Assembly (NCBI RefSeq): GCF_001625215.2
Contig: NC_030383.2
Coordinates: 6,894,779-6,958,778, forward strand
Length of the DNA: 64,000 nucleotides
Reading direction: 5' to 3'
DNA from: Daucus carota subsp. sativus
Lineage: Eukaryota > Streptophyta > Magnoliopsida > Apiales > Apiaceae
This document shows positions 1 to 12,551 of the stretch, piece by piece. A model generated the notes under the pieces. The model searched no databases. It had not been told where the DNA came from and saw only the letters and a program-made list of their open reading frames with translations. Numbering within the stretch: position 1 is the stretch's first letter; every line of letters starts with the position of its first letter. A program made the position numbers and the translations under genes.

Positions 1-1124
1 GTTTTCATGATAGGCTCTCCTGATTACTATGGTACGTGTAGGAAGAGTTGCAATGCATGCTGAGGGGGTTAAGTTTTGCTTTATTATTTCTCAGTTGAGA
101 GCAAAACTTGCTCATCTGATAATATTCTAACATAAGACTTCCTGTATACTGTGAATAATAGCTTATCTTTTGTTGGTGAAATTTACCCTAATAAGGTACA
201 TTACAGGATTTAAGTTTTAGTCTCTGTTTGTGATGGACGACCCTTTGTCATATTATTCTTGATATCATTTCCTTCCTCTAATTGTCAAATTTGCTTTTTC
301 CTTCATTTAACTAAGAAATATTTGTTGTTAATGTTTTGTGCAATATTTCAACTGGGAACCTTTCTGGTATTTGATTTTTTTGCCAACCCCCCAAAAGCAA
401 TTTTCTAGTGCAGATTTTGGCAATGTCGTGACTGCTTTCTGGATATATTTACGGAAAACTGAAAACAAGCGGTACTAAAATTTTCAGATTTTATAGAACC
501 TAATTATATTTTCTCGACCTTCTCATTCGTACTTATATTTTATTTACCGATTACTTATTTCTCATTATTTTCCGCATTATGTATTCACACCGCACTTCTA
601 CCCCACTAGAGTAATTAACCCATGTCAAACTAGCCATCTTTTCCTCTATATATATAGGTACCTCACCCCTGTGCATTTTCTGTGTGCGCATTATTTTATC
701 TTGTTTACATTTCAAATTTAAATTTTGATGGATTGGAGGTTGGGGTGGCTACACTTTGATGTTCATGGCTTAACTACTTCAATCATAGTATATGCCTTTG
801 ACCCCCAAGAGCTAATGGTTGTGTCAAGCATTTAATGTTGGGCAAATTTATCCAGACTGCCAGGCAAATTGAGTTGTAATACAGCTTTCTCTTGGACTTC
901 CCAAGGTCCTCGAGACCTGCAAGGTTGGATAAACTACCTAAATATATGTAACTTGCTTCAATTCTTTCATATATATTACTACTACTAGTATATTTTTTGA
1001 AGCTTGGTGGACAAGCATAATTACAATAGTCTTAAGCATTGGCAGCAGTCTGTTGTTTGTATAATAGTAGTTCTTTTTCCTCTCTTTTTTATATATTTGC
1101 ACCTATTATGTCGATGTAATTCAG
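1..1124. other. Left-edge non-coding stretch
   Basis: AT-rich sequence with no convincing long reading frame. A short segment at about 885-923 lies between an acceptor-like CAG and a donor-like AAG|GTTGG and could be a 39-nt exon. With the candidate exon at 1125-1258 it would belong to a gene entering from the left. No protein family is recognisable. Confidence 0.3.
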
Positions 1125-1258
1125 TTTTGTAAGGAACGGGCAATTGAACTTTGGCCCATCAACCGGAGGAAGAGGAACAAATACCACTGGGGGCTGGCCA
1201 GGACGGCCAAGACCCCAGTGGCAGTACTATACTCCTTTGTTACTGTATACGAGACAGT
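1125..1258 (+). CDS. Possible terminal exon of an unidentified gene
   Basis: A pyrimidine-rich tract followed by TTCAG (about 1081-1124) looks like a good splice acceptor. One downstream frame reads a Gly/Pro/Thr-rich peptide containing NFGPSTGGRGTN and GWPGRPRPQWQYYTP before a stop near 1260. A second frame is open to about 1293 and basic (INRRKRNKYHWGL). The composition is more protein-like than the surroundings, but I do not recognise the family and neither upstream exons nor phase can be fixed. It could be a chance open frame. Confidence 0.25.
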
Positions 1259-1567
1259 TTTGATCCCAGGTTTTCTTTCTGTAACTGAGTCCTGATGCTT
1301 CAGTAGCAAGTCAATAAGAAAGAGGTCAAGTAAGTGGATCATTTCTAGTTTATTAACAATAGGAAACCACATTATTTAGAGATAATACCAGCTATTATAT
1401 GATGAAGCATTCCCTATTTTGATTGTATATAGGTATACTTGTATTAATTGATATGTGCACCATTCATGCATGGGAGTGAATAGGTCAACCTTAACAAGTT
1501 GTCATTTGATAGAGAGCATTATACAAATGAGCCATTATACACAAGGAATAACATATTCATAGCTCTA

Positions 1568-1854
1568 CATTCTCTTCCTCCATTCCAACCGTTTTTTTTC
1601 ACTTCGAGATGTCTCATTCAATTCTTTACATTCAAATATACTTGTCAAATATAGTAAAATTATATAATATAACAATCAACTACTCCTAAATATAACAATC
1701 AACTACTCCTATTACTTTTCTTCACTATACTTATTTTATACAATAAATATCAACTGATCTCATCACTATCCTCACTTTTCTTACTTTTTCATTTTAATTT
1801 TACTTATTTATTGTGTCCAACTCAAATGTAAACATTTGGATGGGACAGAAATAG
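1568..1854. mobile_element. Stowaway-like MITE (degenerate ends)
   Basis: The stretch is bounded by TA on both sides (1566-1567 and 1855-1856). The left end contains CTTCCTCCATTCCAACC and the right end reads CTATTTCTGTCCCATCC on the opposite strand, both diverged forms of the Stowaway CTCCCTCCGTCCC end. The inside is AT-rich and non-coding. The family call rests on end similarity and the TA target site; the ends are less conserved than in the other MITEs here. Confidence 0.5.
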
Positions 1855-2052
1855 TACACAACAATTTGCAAATAACATAGTATAAAATTACACAACAATT
1901 TGCACTTCACATACCTTAAAGTACAGAACAATTTGTACATAACATAATGTAAAAGTACACAACAATTTGCAAATAACAAATCTAACATGATGTAAAAGTA
2001 CACAACAATTTGCAAATAACAAATCTAGAAGTACACAACAATTTGCATATAA
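1852..2052. repeat. Imperfect tandem array around ACACAACAATTTGCA
   Basis: The core AGTACACAACAATTTGCA, with the spacer AATAACA..., recurs about six times at roughly 30-45 bp spacing, some units diverged and some nearly identical. No gene is visible in it. It abuts the right end of the Stowaway-like MITE. Confidence 0.75.
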
Positions 2053-2216
2053 AAGACTGCAAATTAGTCTTCAAGACACCAATAAGTAGGGAACACCCAA
2101 ATACCATCTTAGCACCCCCAGATTGACTTGGAGAAGATGTAAAGAAGAAATTAAACTTTAAAGAATCAAGATATTATTATTATTATTTATTACATACATG
2201 AACATAAAGTGAACTT

Positions 2217-3498
2217 TCACCCTTCTAATCCAGCAAAACCTTTCACAGTGAAGCCTACCTTTTCAAATTTACCCTTCTCACTGCTCTGTCGAAATCTCAT
2301 ATAATCTGCACAAACAAAAGGCCTGTATGCCCTCAAATTCTCCTCCCCCACAACTTCATTAGGTGCAGAAATTTCCTTCTCATCCTCAAAACACCAGAAG
2401 AAAGCCATTGAGAATCGATTCACAGGTTGTGTCAGAACAACTCTGTGCTCAGATGACCTTAGCTTTCCATTACTCCAGGCTTGCATTAAGTCTCCAATGT
2501 TTACCACCAGAGTTTCTTCACAAGGATTTATGTCCATCCACTCTCCTTCTTTCGACCTAACTTGAAGCCCTCCAACCTCGTCCTGATATACGATGGTTAC
2601 ACAGCTCATGTCAGTGTGCATGCCAAGTCCTTCGACTCTTTTTTCAGCCACACCTTGATGCGGGGAATAGTTGATTATCCTCAGATAGCCATGACAGTTA
2701 TCAAATTCAGATTTGAATTTCACTTCAAAATCATTACCCATGCACTTCAGTATTATGTCAGTAATGCTTCTGGAGAGTCTTGTCATATTGCTCCCATACT
2801 CTTTCAGTATCTCACTACCAAAATTCAAAAACATGAATAAACAATAAGTAAATTACTGGGTGCTCAATTCTGGTTATAGCAGTTCATGATTCATACTTGC
2901 ATTGCTGTCAGATTACAAGTATAACCATTTAATTCATACTAAAAAATATTAGGGCTTTTCAAAAATACCCAAGTTGCAGAAATTATTTTTAAAAATGCAG
3001 TGCAACCTCGTTTGCAATGCCAGTAACCTGAAAATCATCTGTGTTGCAAATTCAATTGCAACTTCGAACGTATTTTTGAAAATAAGTTTGAAAACACGGG
3101 TATTTTTGCAAATTTCCCAAAAATATTAACACCTCTTACCAAAATTCCGAGTTTGGCTGGTCTAGGAGTGCCTCCGTAGAACTCTTGGCAGAGTTGAAGA
3201 AGTCAGGTCCAGACACCCGGAGACTCTCAAAAAAAGGCGATGCGATGAAATGAGGTGTGTAAGTATTTACTGCTGATGAAGGGCCAGCTTTAAGTTTCAC
3301 CTCTGCAGGAAGATCAAAAATGTGGTTTCTGGACAGGGATTTTAGTTTCTTGAAAAGATCTTTGGAGACTCCATGGTTGATGATATGGAAGAATCCCCAT
3401 TCTCTGCAAGCTAAAGAGAGGGAGGACAAAGAAGATGAAGACAAGGGCTGTGACATATCGAATATTGGGAGCTTAATGGCAGTCTTAGATTTAGACAT
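2217..3498 (-). CDS. 2-oxoglutarate/Fe(II)-dependent dioxygenase (GA20ox-like)
   Basis: Two exons, complement(join(2217..2814, 3140..3498)), 318 residues. The donor is TTTTG|GTAAGA and the acceptor GGTAG|TGAG; the phase joins exactly, restoring a Cys codon before EILKEYGSN. The N-terminal part has the DIOX_N pattern (PIFDMS, WGFFHIINHGVS). The C-terminal part carries the iron-binding H-x-D (MHTDMS), the distal His (SSEHRVV) and the 2-oxoglutarate-binding R-x-S (NRFSMAFF). The family oxidises small molecules, including gibberellins and specialised metabolites, in the cytosol using O2, 2-oxoglutarate and Fe(II). The substrate cannot be told; it resembles GA20-oxidase-like proteins but is somewhat short for true GA20ox. 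The intron holds a small MITE. All catalytic residues are present. Confidence 0.9.
2952..3118. mobile_element. Small Mutator-like MITE in the dioxygenase intron
   Basis: The left end (GGGCTTTTCAAAAATACCC) and the reverse complement of the right end (GGGAAATTTGCAAAAATACCC) match after a small gap. The flanks carry the same 10 bases, AAAAATATTA, at 2942-2951 and 3119-3128. Nine- to ten-base duplications are typical of Mutator-like elements. Non-coding, 167 bp. Confidence 0.6.
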
Positions 3499-5695
3499 GA
3501 TTATCTAGGAATATATGATAACTGAGGTAGTTTGTTCAGTTGTGTAGGAGTCTATTATATAGGTGCAGATTGACATACATCTATAACTGTATGCATACTA
3601 GTACAAAGTTTATAAGAATAATGAAGATTTAAATAATTATTTCTTAACAATGATTAATATTAGAAGAGCTGGTTGATACTACAACAGGATTATATTATTT
3701 CAACAAAAGCCACAGACAATGTAGATGTGAAACCAAGTAACTCAGTCCTCCAGAAATTGGTTTATAACGGCTTAGAAGTTTAACATTTAACAAAAACTAA
3801 TCATAGAACAAATATTTTTCTTTCAAGTAGGCATCTATTTAAAAGTCTAGATGGCAATTTAATATTTGCATAGCAAAGTTCTTGGACAGGTTTCAGAGCT
3901 GCAAGTAGAACCATTAAGTACTACTTCCTCTGTTCCCCGGGTGGTTTATCTTGAGAACGGGGGCTTGACACGTATTTCAAGACTCTTATAAAATGTAGTT
4001 TCGTAAATTATTTTAAACTTTTTTCCTTGTGAATAAAAATTTAATGTTTAAACATTTATAAAAAAAGAAAGTTTTAAAAATAATTAACGAAACTATATTT
4101 TATATGCACCTTAAAAAGAAACGAGAGGGACGGAGGGAGTATTAAAGCATCAATGACTTAATGTAGATGTTTGACCCTCGAGTTTAGCCACCCATGAAAG
4201 TAGTATTTTATGTTTTGTATTGTTATGTGAAGGTCAATGAAGAAGAGCATTTAGATATTGCAGCAGATGGGTAGCAGAAGGCAGGAATGCCGGAGGTCTG
4301 CTGGCAATCTGAACTTTGTCAAATTCTGTTATGCATTGGCTCTTGATCCGAGATTCTGCTCTACTAACTCTTTGACTGGTCTCACCATTACTAAGTTGAC
4401 AACAAGCTTTAATAATATACAATTATGTACTCAGTAAAAACTGAGAAATAGCATGCTCGGCCCTGCTGGTGCAACGTATGATGTTCAAGTGTCTACTTTA
4501 TATAGCTTACGTTCTTACGACCCCAAACTCTGCACTATGTTAATATCGGATGCTTGTGCACTGGGTACGATATTTGAACATGCTTGATGAATAACTTAAT
4601 GGACACCATTGTACTTGCATTCAAACAAGAGAGCGTGGTCAGAGTGACAAGTGTGTAATAATCGCATATTCACATGGTTACGAGAAAGCTGATTGAGCGC
4701 CCACAAGAAAATGGAGCAGGAAATAGTATATACCTCTAGTTGGGTATGATCACCATCAAGTTGTATGATACTTTAATATGATACCTTCCTCAGTGAGGCA
4801 GCAATTAGGCGTTCAGAAACTAAAGTCAAATTGGAATAAAGATGTTCATGGTTTGCTCAAGGGAATACCTGTATTACTTATTAGCTAGAGGATGCAAATT
4901 GCAAGCTAACAGAACAGTAAACTAAAGCAATGATGTTGGCCAAACATATTGTTGGAAAATGCGGATAAGCTCCACATTGTCAAGTCATTTTAAGCATAAA
5001 ATTGAGCGCGTCTTAATGGCGTCTTCGTAACGAGTCATACTTAAATTGAGTTCTCCGAGTATGAAGGAATGATGGTTTTTTTTTTTTTTTGAATATGAAT
5101 TTTACAAGTGATATAATAAGGAAAAGCTTCTAAATTTTGCAAGTGATCGAATCCTTCACCGTGATAAATACACATCTACAAACTTATAAAGAAAATATAG
5201 CGGCAGCAGTTTAATCCAAATGCATCCAGGTTGGCCACAACACCAGTAAGATGATCAGACCTATATATTATACAAAAGAACTTTAACTTTTTTCCTCAAG
5301 TACTCAGTAAACAAATTCACTCCATTTATCTATATGTGCATTTCCCCAATATGCATCAGTGGAGGTGATGATATATGAATTAAGCCATTGCAGCCCTCCT
5401 GATCAATGGCAATGTGATGGTAATTCAGAGAGTCTCTGCATGTATGAGTTCCAAAGTTTAAACTTTCTACCTCTAAATTTTATCATAGGGGATTTCGCTT
5501 GGAAAAGAAAATATTCCATACTGATGGATTCGGGTCCATAACCATGGGTTCCAATGCACGAGATCTTGTAGCACTTACCAATGAGGCCATGTCGATTAGT
5601 ATTACACACAAGAAATCAATTATAGACACTAATACCATCTGGTCATAGGCTCAATTCTCTCAATTTTATATCGAGCAGGCTCTGTATGTATTGCA
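3499..5695. other. Intergenic stretch between dioxygenase and hydroxyproline-rich gene
   Basis: Apart from the MITE at 3924-4139 I see no supported gene. A poly(T) run lies at about 5078-5091. Short open frames at 4234-4422 (-) and 5359-5609 (both strands) have no recognisable domain. The segment just left of 5696 is probably the 3' UTR of the hydroxyproline-rich gene. Confidence 0.5.
3924..4139. mobile_element. Stowaway MITE
   Basis: The left end is CTTCCTCTGTTCC and the right end GGGACGGAGGGAG, which is the Stowaway CTCCCTCCGTCCC end; TA lies on both sides (3922-3923 and 4140-4141). It is 216 bp, AT-rich and non-coding. Its inside (GCTTGACACGTATTTCAAG, then CTTATAAAATGTAGTTTC) matches the element at 42091-42335, so both belong to one subfamily. 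Confidence 0.85.
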
Positions 5696-8239
5696 TTAGC
5701 TGATCTCTGGCTGCAGCATTGGAAAGAAGGTCCAGCTGGTTTGTGATGCCAAATTCTTTCCTACAACATTCTCACTGGTCCACCACTCAACGCCAAGAGT
5801 AGGCTTGCTTGAAGCATCTCCCTTTCTGTTGTCAAAGATGAACTCATTGCTAGATCCAGGTGATTTGATTTGATGTTCACATTGGCACTCTTGCTCTTGA
5901 TTATCCCATTTAGCTTTTTCTGGCAGGACAGGCTCAGTGCAACCTTCGCGATCACAACACGGCCTGCAGGCTTTCTCTGATTTATTATTGTCGAGTATAG
6001 CTCCTTCAGCTGTCAACTTTTCAGGACATTCTGATACCTCCTTTTTCGAACATGCTGAAACATATTCAGTTGGCAACTCAAACGAGACTCTGTGACCAAA
6101 AACTACTTCCTCATCCTCAGATACTTTGTCTGCGCAGGCTTGTTTCGCCAACTCAGAAATTTGGGACTCTACAGGTGTAACTTTTATTACTAGCTCTCCA
6201 TTAGTTGGTGCTGGCAAACCAGAACCTAGCGCTGCGCCCAATCCGTTTGGAGTCGAAGCACCAGAGCATAACCTTGAAACACAACTATAAGGCGTCAAAG
6301 AACCAGAGCCCAACCTTGAACCCAAACCACTTGGGGTCAAAGTTCCAGAATCTAGCCTCGAACCCCACTTCCGAGAGGAAAAATATTCATATCCTAGAAA
6401 TTTGGGAATTTCCTCTAAATGGAACTTAATGATAGGTTGTTTATCAGGGAAAGGTGAGGATGTGCCAGAATTCGGAATTGTTGAGCCTGGTGATATAATG
6501 TACCCTCCTGGACTCCCTGGATACAACCGATAAGACGGGAACTCATACTGGGATGATAAAAACTTTTGATTTGGGGCAGTATTTCTTTGAGTGCGAGCTA
6601 GTGATGAAGCCAAAAGTTGAGCAAAAGGCACTTCAGGTGATGAAGGTGTTGTCAGCTGTGCAGACTCGGGAGGCGGAGTGAAAGAAGCAGTTGATGGCTC
6701 AGTGGTGAAAGTTGAGAATACAGGCGGCGAAACTAATTGAGTTTCATAAGCATAGGGTCCAATAGTATAGATTGAGGCTGCACTGTCTGGGAAGCAGGCA
6801 TTGACAGAGAGAGATGCAAGAGAGAGCAACTTAGCTGGCGAATGTATGCCAGAGGGAGGCTCTGACTGGATAAATGATGCAGGGGAAGCAGGAGGAGCAA
6901 CAAAAGGAAAAACTGTAAAGGATGAGTTGTTCATAGTTTCAGCAATAGGGGCTGTTGTTGCATCCTCTGTTGGTTCAGGAACAAGTGTGGCATGACCGAT
7001 TCTTTTGCTGTGCTTTGGTGACCCAAAACACCAGTATACACTCCAGCAACCTCCCCATCTTCTTTTCTGATTTCAAAAACAAAATAATCAGATGTACTGG
7101 TGTAAGAACTTAATATATATAGTGTGTGATTCAAGTGGGAACAGTTTTTAGCGTGAGGAACAATTGTTCTGCATATTTTCTAAGTTAAATTGTTGTATAT
7201 GCACGTTGTTAGGGTGCAGAACAATTATTCTCACTGTTCTTACATTAAAAACTGTTCTCAACTGACCGTGACCCAATAAATATACAGCTAACAAACACAA
7301 TCAATAGCATTTTCGACAAAATTATTACTAAGGTTGCATCTACAAGATATGTTGATAAAGCAGACTGAAAGGTAATATCAAAAAAAAGAATATCACACAA
7401 AACTGCTTCAAAAATATTTTCCAAGATAAAGATGACGATATCATATCAGGCTAAATCAGAATTGTAATACTGACATATTAATGAGCAGCAAACGCTAGAT
7501 TATGCCTGGCGGCCTCTTGATTTACAATTTGAAAGTCTGCAAGTAGTATGATGCGTTCATTAAGAGCAAGTGCTACTGGAATGAAAGGAACTTAAATTTA
7601 TCATAATTCAACACTAATGCATCTATCAATTACTTTCACATCAAAGCTTATTGATGTAACTTACACAGATAAAACCAGTACTAATAGCTAAAGAAACTTA
7701 AGGCAACATGTAAAGACAAGCAGCTTGTGCAGTCAGGGAGAACAGCTATTCAGAACACAAAAGATTTGATAAATAGTTACAAAGAAACAAGACTAAATCA
7801 ACAAGACTGTTCATGTATTAGACTTTTTGGTAGTTTTTTTTTTTTACACAACTTTTTGCTTTTGGTATTTAACTTTTCACATAAAAATTGTACTTAGCTT
7901 CTTGATTTCATATAGTCAATGGACCACATAATTTCCTAACCACTTGAAAAACACACACACACACACCTTCCCAAAAAATCTAAACATGCCTCTTATATTC
8001 ATATCAAATTAACAGAAATCTGACACAAAATATCGCATATGTTTCCAGAACAAAAGATCACAAATAAAATACAATAACCAACCGTCTAGTAACATGTTAT
8101 GTTTCGGCTTTAATAGTATAGTATCGTATCGGGAAGTACATACCCGAGCACTGGATGGCTGAAATCGAGTCTGAGCATTCACAATAGCAGTAGCTGCAGC
8201 ATTCACCGTTTCGAAACTGTTATTCGATAAATTACTCAT
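5696..8239 (-). CDS. Hydroxyproline-rich glycoprotein-family protein (At5g52430-like)
   Basis: Two exons, complement(join(5696..7066, 8144..8239)), 488 residues. The phase-0 donor is CTCGG|GTATGT and the acceptor ATCAG|AAAAGA. Exon 1 encodes the family N-terminus (NNSFETVNAAATAIVNAQ) and exon 2 opens with KRRWGGCWSVYWCFGSPK, the Trp/Cys signature I recall for this family, then FPFVAPPASPASFIQSEPPS. The start at 8239 is chosen because it matches the family N-terminus; an in-frame start further upstream would add non-conserved residues. The C-terminal half is Ser/Pro/Gly-rich and contains a repeat of the type GLGSRLGSGSLTP, three to five diverged copies of about 17 residues (complement of about 6215-6370). 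No signal peptide is evident, so despite its name the protein may not be secreted. Function unknown. Confidence 0.88.
6215..6370 (-). repeat. Coding tandem repeat in the hydroxyproline-rich gene
   Basis: Within exon 2 the protein repeats the pattern SRLGSGSLTP / SRLCSGASTP / AALGSGLPAP, each preceded by GLG or a similar linker. The DNA repeats in step (unit about 51 bp), suggesting local tandem duplication that kept the frame. Confidence 0.6.
7930..7966. repeat. Short (CA)n tract in intron 1
   Basis: A run of about eight AC units (ACACACACACACACAC) lies inside the intron of the hydroxyproline-rich gene. It is a simple-sequence repeat with no other feature around it. Confidence 0.6.
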
Positions 8240-10225
8240 AATCAATCCAAGTAGATAAAAAAGACTCCCGTTTGTTAATATCAACTTTTTTCGATGCAGG
8301 GGAATACAAGTGAGGGAAATTCAGGCTGGAAATGAGGAAGAGAAATACAGAGAGAAAAAACAGAGGAAAGAGTGGAAATGTGAAAGTCCAATAGGAAAGA
8401 ATGAAATCATTACAACTTTCTATCGCTATATGTTATTTTGTAATTATGTTCAAGGATAGGGCCAAACACGTAGTAGTAGTAATACTTTAGCTTTTGATTA
8501 ATAATGCACGCATTCATTTATTATGGCTTATGTTTGGTTAAACGTTAAACCAGTAATCACCAACGAACTAAATAATTGAGTTATTAGATTTTATTTAATT
8601 TTTTTTCAATAATGTAACAGAGTTTTTTTTTAGTAATTTTTTGTTTTATGTCTCATTTGAAAGAATTTCGATATAAATTGGATACACTTAAATTATATAA
8701 TTTTTTGTAATATATCTCGTTTCCTTTAGCTTTCTTATAACAACTTTGGATACATATTTTTAAATATTTTATCCGGATATTTAAAAAAATTATTTTCAAT
8801 ATTATTTTTTTCAAATCATCAATTTCCGGGAAAAGGGAAAAAGAAAGGAAGGAAGGGATGATAAATATGAAGAAGCAGGTAATGGGGATGAAAACTGACA
8901 AGAAGGCGTGGGATGGTTGTAACGAACGAGTAAAGTAATAGGGTTCCTCTCGTATGTGCTCATAACACATGTTAAATAGCAAAATTTATGAATTTGAAGT
9001 ATGCGCCAAATAATAAAATTTATTAATTTGAATGGTTTTGATAGATGTAATTGTTACAGATGAATTTATTATTATTAAAAAATATAAATCAATTAAAATA
9101 AGATAAATTTATCAAATTTTGAACTTGTATAACAAAAGAAGCCAAGAACTGACATCATACGGGGCCGTTAGCCGCTTAGGTGTTGTCTTATTTATTAGGA
9201 CTCCTCCTACTCACATGTATGTGCTGTGGCCTGTGGGCATATCTTCAATCTTCTTATCCCTTTGGTTTGGTTTGGTTTCTGCACAGCACTGCTCCAGTTA
9301 TGAATGCTCGTGCACCTTGTGATTACATTTATGATCTTGAGTTTCTTATTCATATCTTGGAGTTGGATTCAGAATATAGAAATGGTCCACAGTAATTATG
9401 AGCGGTATATATCTAACGGAAATAAATTGCTGAAGAAAAAATTCCCGGTGATTTTTCTGATGAAAATATAAAAATTCTCTATATTTTCTTTAAAAATCTA
9501 GTATTAATATCATTGATCGGGAAAACTTATGCGCTACATCATACATGCCAGGCAATAATAATAAAAACGATTTTTCTATAATATCCACGTACTGAGTATC
9601 AAAATTTATGAAATTAGATGATTTTTATTGATTTTACTCTTATTAATAATGGTGTAACTTTTACATTTACTAATCAAAATTTGTATTAGAGCTTAGCATG
9701 TGCCCTGCCACGCCCTAATAAAAACAGGAGTATCATTAACTTGGGAGAGTTTTGTGGATGAATGCACGTGTGCAGTCGTTTACTTTTGTTAATGGATTTT
9801 TATAACTCTCACGTATTCATGCGAGTACAAAACATAACCCTCGTGTGCGGTGAGGAATTGCGGAAATAGATCGACAGTGACAGGCCCTTTAGGTAAACTA
9901 ATGATATAGCCATATAGGAGTATAATTTAACAGCTTCTTCGGCAATTGAAAGATTTTTTATTTTTTTTTTGAAATTGGCAATTGAAAGTTTTTGATTAAA
10001 AAGGTTATACATAAAAAATTGCAGAATTAACTTTTATTATGTTATATTCTTACTCAATTGAACCCATATAAATAATTTTTTTTTTATCTTATTACATTTT
10101 TAAGTAGATAAATGTTTCATAAGTTTTAAATATCTGGTCGTATAGATAAAACTTTCAGATTATATGATTTATGAATCATGGTAATACATTAATATCTCAC
10201 TTTTACACACATATATATGCGCATA

Positions 10226-10712
10226 GGGATAGGATCAAATAAAATTTTTTTAAGTTATAAATTTACAAACTTTTTTTTATTCTCAAATCCTGTTAATCCT
10301 TAATTATACAAAGTATTCATGTTGAAAATTTTTCAAAAAAAATCACAATTTTTTAAAAATAACGCATAAATAAATCGTGTATTCAACACATTTATAATTG
10401 GGGTTCAACATTAGATGTTGAACACTAATTATCATTGTGTTGAATATATCTATAAAGATGTTTAAACTATACCTCTGGGTAGGGTCTAGTTAAACTATAC
10501 CTTTGAGGTTTGGGTAGGGTCTGGAAACATAAATATTAGTTATATAATACGTTTAACTTAGTTCTTACATTGAAAAATAAGTTAATGTACTTGTCCAACA
10601 CAATTTTAATCAATGTTCAACAAGATATCTCCAAAAAATGTTGAACTAAGTTATATATGTGTTGAACAAAAAAAGTTTGTAAGTTTGTAAATTTGTACCA
10701 TAACTCTCCCCC
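10226..10712. mobile_element. Mutator-like MITE
   Basis: The ends are imperfect inverted repeats: GGGATAGGATCAAAT... at the left, and GGGGGAGAGTTATGG... read from the right, both running into a shared AAATTTACAAACTT...TTTTTT block. A 9-bp duplication with one mismatch flanks it (ATGCGCATA at 10217-10225, ATGTGCATA at 10713-10721). The interior is non-coding and rich in GTTGAAC/GTTCAAC motifs. It is 487 bp long. Confidence 0.6.
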
Positions 10713-11242
10713 ATGTGCATATACTCGTAATTATAATAATTTTGTAATATGAGTATTATGTTTATTTCATGTTAGTCGATAATCATTTGAAACGTTGAAA
10801 TAAAAATGATAATTGATGTTACTTGAATTTAATTCATATTAATAATTAAAAACAAATGAGTTAAGAAATGAAAAATACGATATTAATATATTATCGATCT
10901 GAATCCGATTATAAGTAGACGAGTGATTCTAGCTCTTTTGATGACTCTATCTTGTATTCCTCCGTCTCTTAATATTTTTTTCTGTGCAGGGTCATTTTAT
11001 ACCCTTAATAATATCCACAGACCACAAAACATACATCTAATTTATTATGCTACACAGGACTCAGGATTGTGATACCTGATCTCTTCCGTAATGGAAAGGA
11101 TGGCTATACATAAAAGTGGAGCCTATATAAACACGACAAGAACCTAAAAAACATATCACATGGGATTTACGCGTAACGCGTCCCCCAATTGACTTGTTGG
11201 TCACATAATTAGCAACTTCCATATAATTTTTCACTCTAATTA

Positions 11243-11499
11243 CTCCCTCCTTCCCATTTTAATTGTCCAGTTTGACTTTTAAATGGTCAAATTGACCGAA
11301 CTTTGACTGAAATTTACACATATAATACAATTCTAAAATTTAAAAAAATTATATCTTTATAAAGTACATACAATATATTATAAAATGTAACTTTTACTTT
11401 TTTAAAATAATAACAAATTTGTTCAATATACTTGGTCAAAAATTAGTCAATTTGACCGTTGAAAGTCAAAACAGGACAATTAAAATGGGAAGGAGGGAG
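11243..11499. mobile_element. Stowaway MITE with near-perfect ends
   Basis: The terminal inverted repeats read CTCCCTCCTTCCCATTTTAA... on both sides for about 26 bp, flanked by TA (11241-11242 and 11500-11501). A second internal inverted motif pairs the two TTGACC/GGTCAA-rich halves. It is 257 bp and non-coding. This is the cleanest Stowaway in the window. Confidence 0.9.
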
Positions 11500-12509
11500 T
11501 AGCAAAGTAGTGATGCAATACATAATCGCAGGATTCTTAAATTGGTCACCAATCACCATTCTAAACACACACGCTGATTATCGGGCAAGATAGAGCTCGT
11601 TTGTGTTGGGCCCAAATACAACTCAAACTTGATAAAATTCCAACAGTTCACAAGACAAACTTAACGTTAAATGTCCGGTGAGCCCATACAATGAAAAGTC
11701 CACAGCAATAAAAGTTTACATATCGGGAAATCTGGAAAAAACATCATCTAAAATAGCTCACCAAATTAATTAAATCTATCATTATTTGAATTAATTATAT
11801 AATTAAATCTTGATTAATTCAGTTAATTTTTGATTGATTTTTATTCTGAATTTCCACCAATTAAGCTTGTTTCCTGTTTTTGATAATACTGGTTAAAACC
11901 CATGTACAATAAACTTTCATTGAGGTCATTCTGTTTGCTATACGCTATATATTATTTTGAAGCTGAGATCGAATTGTCGCAGAAGTAAAGAACTGAGTTT
12001 AGTTACCAAGTGTAAACTATAAATTTATGCTCATCTAATCAAATAATTGATGTCTAATACCAAGTTTCGGGCTTAAACATATATGAAGATCATCTGCAAC
12101 GTTACACCTGCAGCCTGGAGACGATTTGTGCTTAATAATTGTATAAAATGGCGCAAAGAAAATCCACGGTCATCGTCAGAAGTCTTAACACGACGAAATG
12201 CTTCATTGAGCATCCTTCTACATTGCAAGTATTTAAGGTGATTGTTCAATAAGATTTCTAGATTATTGTTATATGAGGAATTAATGAGGTAATCCATTAC
12301 GGACCATCAAAAACATTATAATCGTTCACACATTAAAATCGTTCACGGTGATCCGAATTTCTTAATAAAGTTTTCATAAAACTCAGACTTTACAATTTTT
12401 TATTATTTTTTTCAACAAAGCTGTTAATCTAAAAATAAAAATTTACATATTTATAGATGCATAATGTAGTTCAAATTACACATTTAAAAATATATATTAA
12501 TTTTTTGCT

Positions 12510-12547
<38 letters not shown>
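12510..12547. repeat. (TA)n microsatellite
   Basis: About 18 uninterrupted AT/TA units in intergenic DNA. Likely length-polymorphic. Confidence 0.9.

Positions 12548-12551
<4 letters not shown>

Noticed and set aside
1852-2052. Repeat with regular spacing that could suggest a CRISPR array
   Set aside because: The units are imperfect, spacers are themselves repeated, and the DNA is plant nuclear.
4234-4422. 62-codon minus-strand frame
   Set aside because: No domain, no splice support and ordinary intergenic composition.
12073-12297. 74-codon minus-strand frame in the intergenic region
   Set aside because: Looks somewhat protein-like (LNEAFRRVKTSDDDRGFS) but has no known domain, no supporting splice sites and no neighbours to join.
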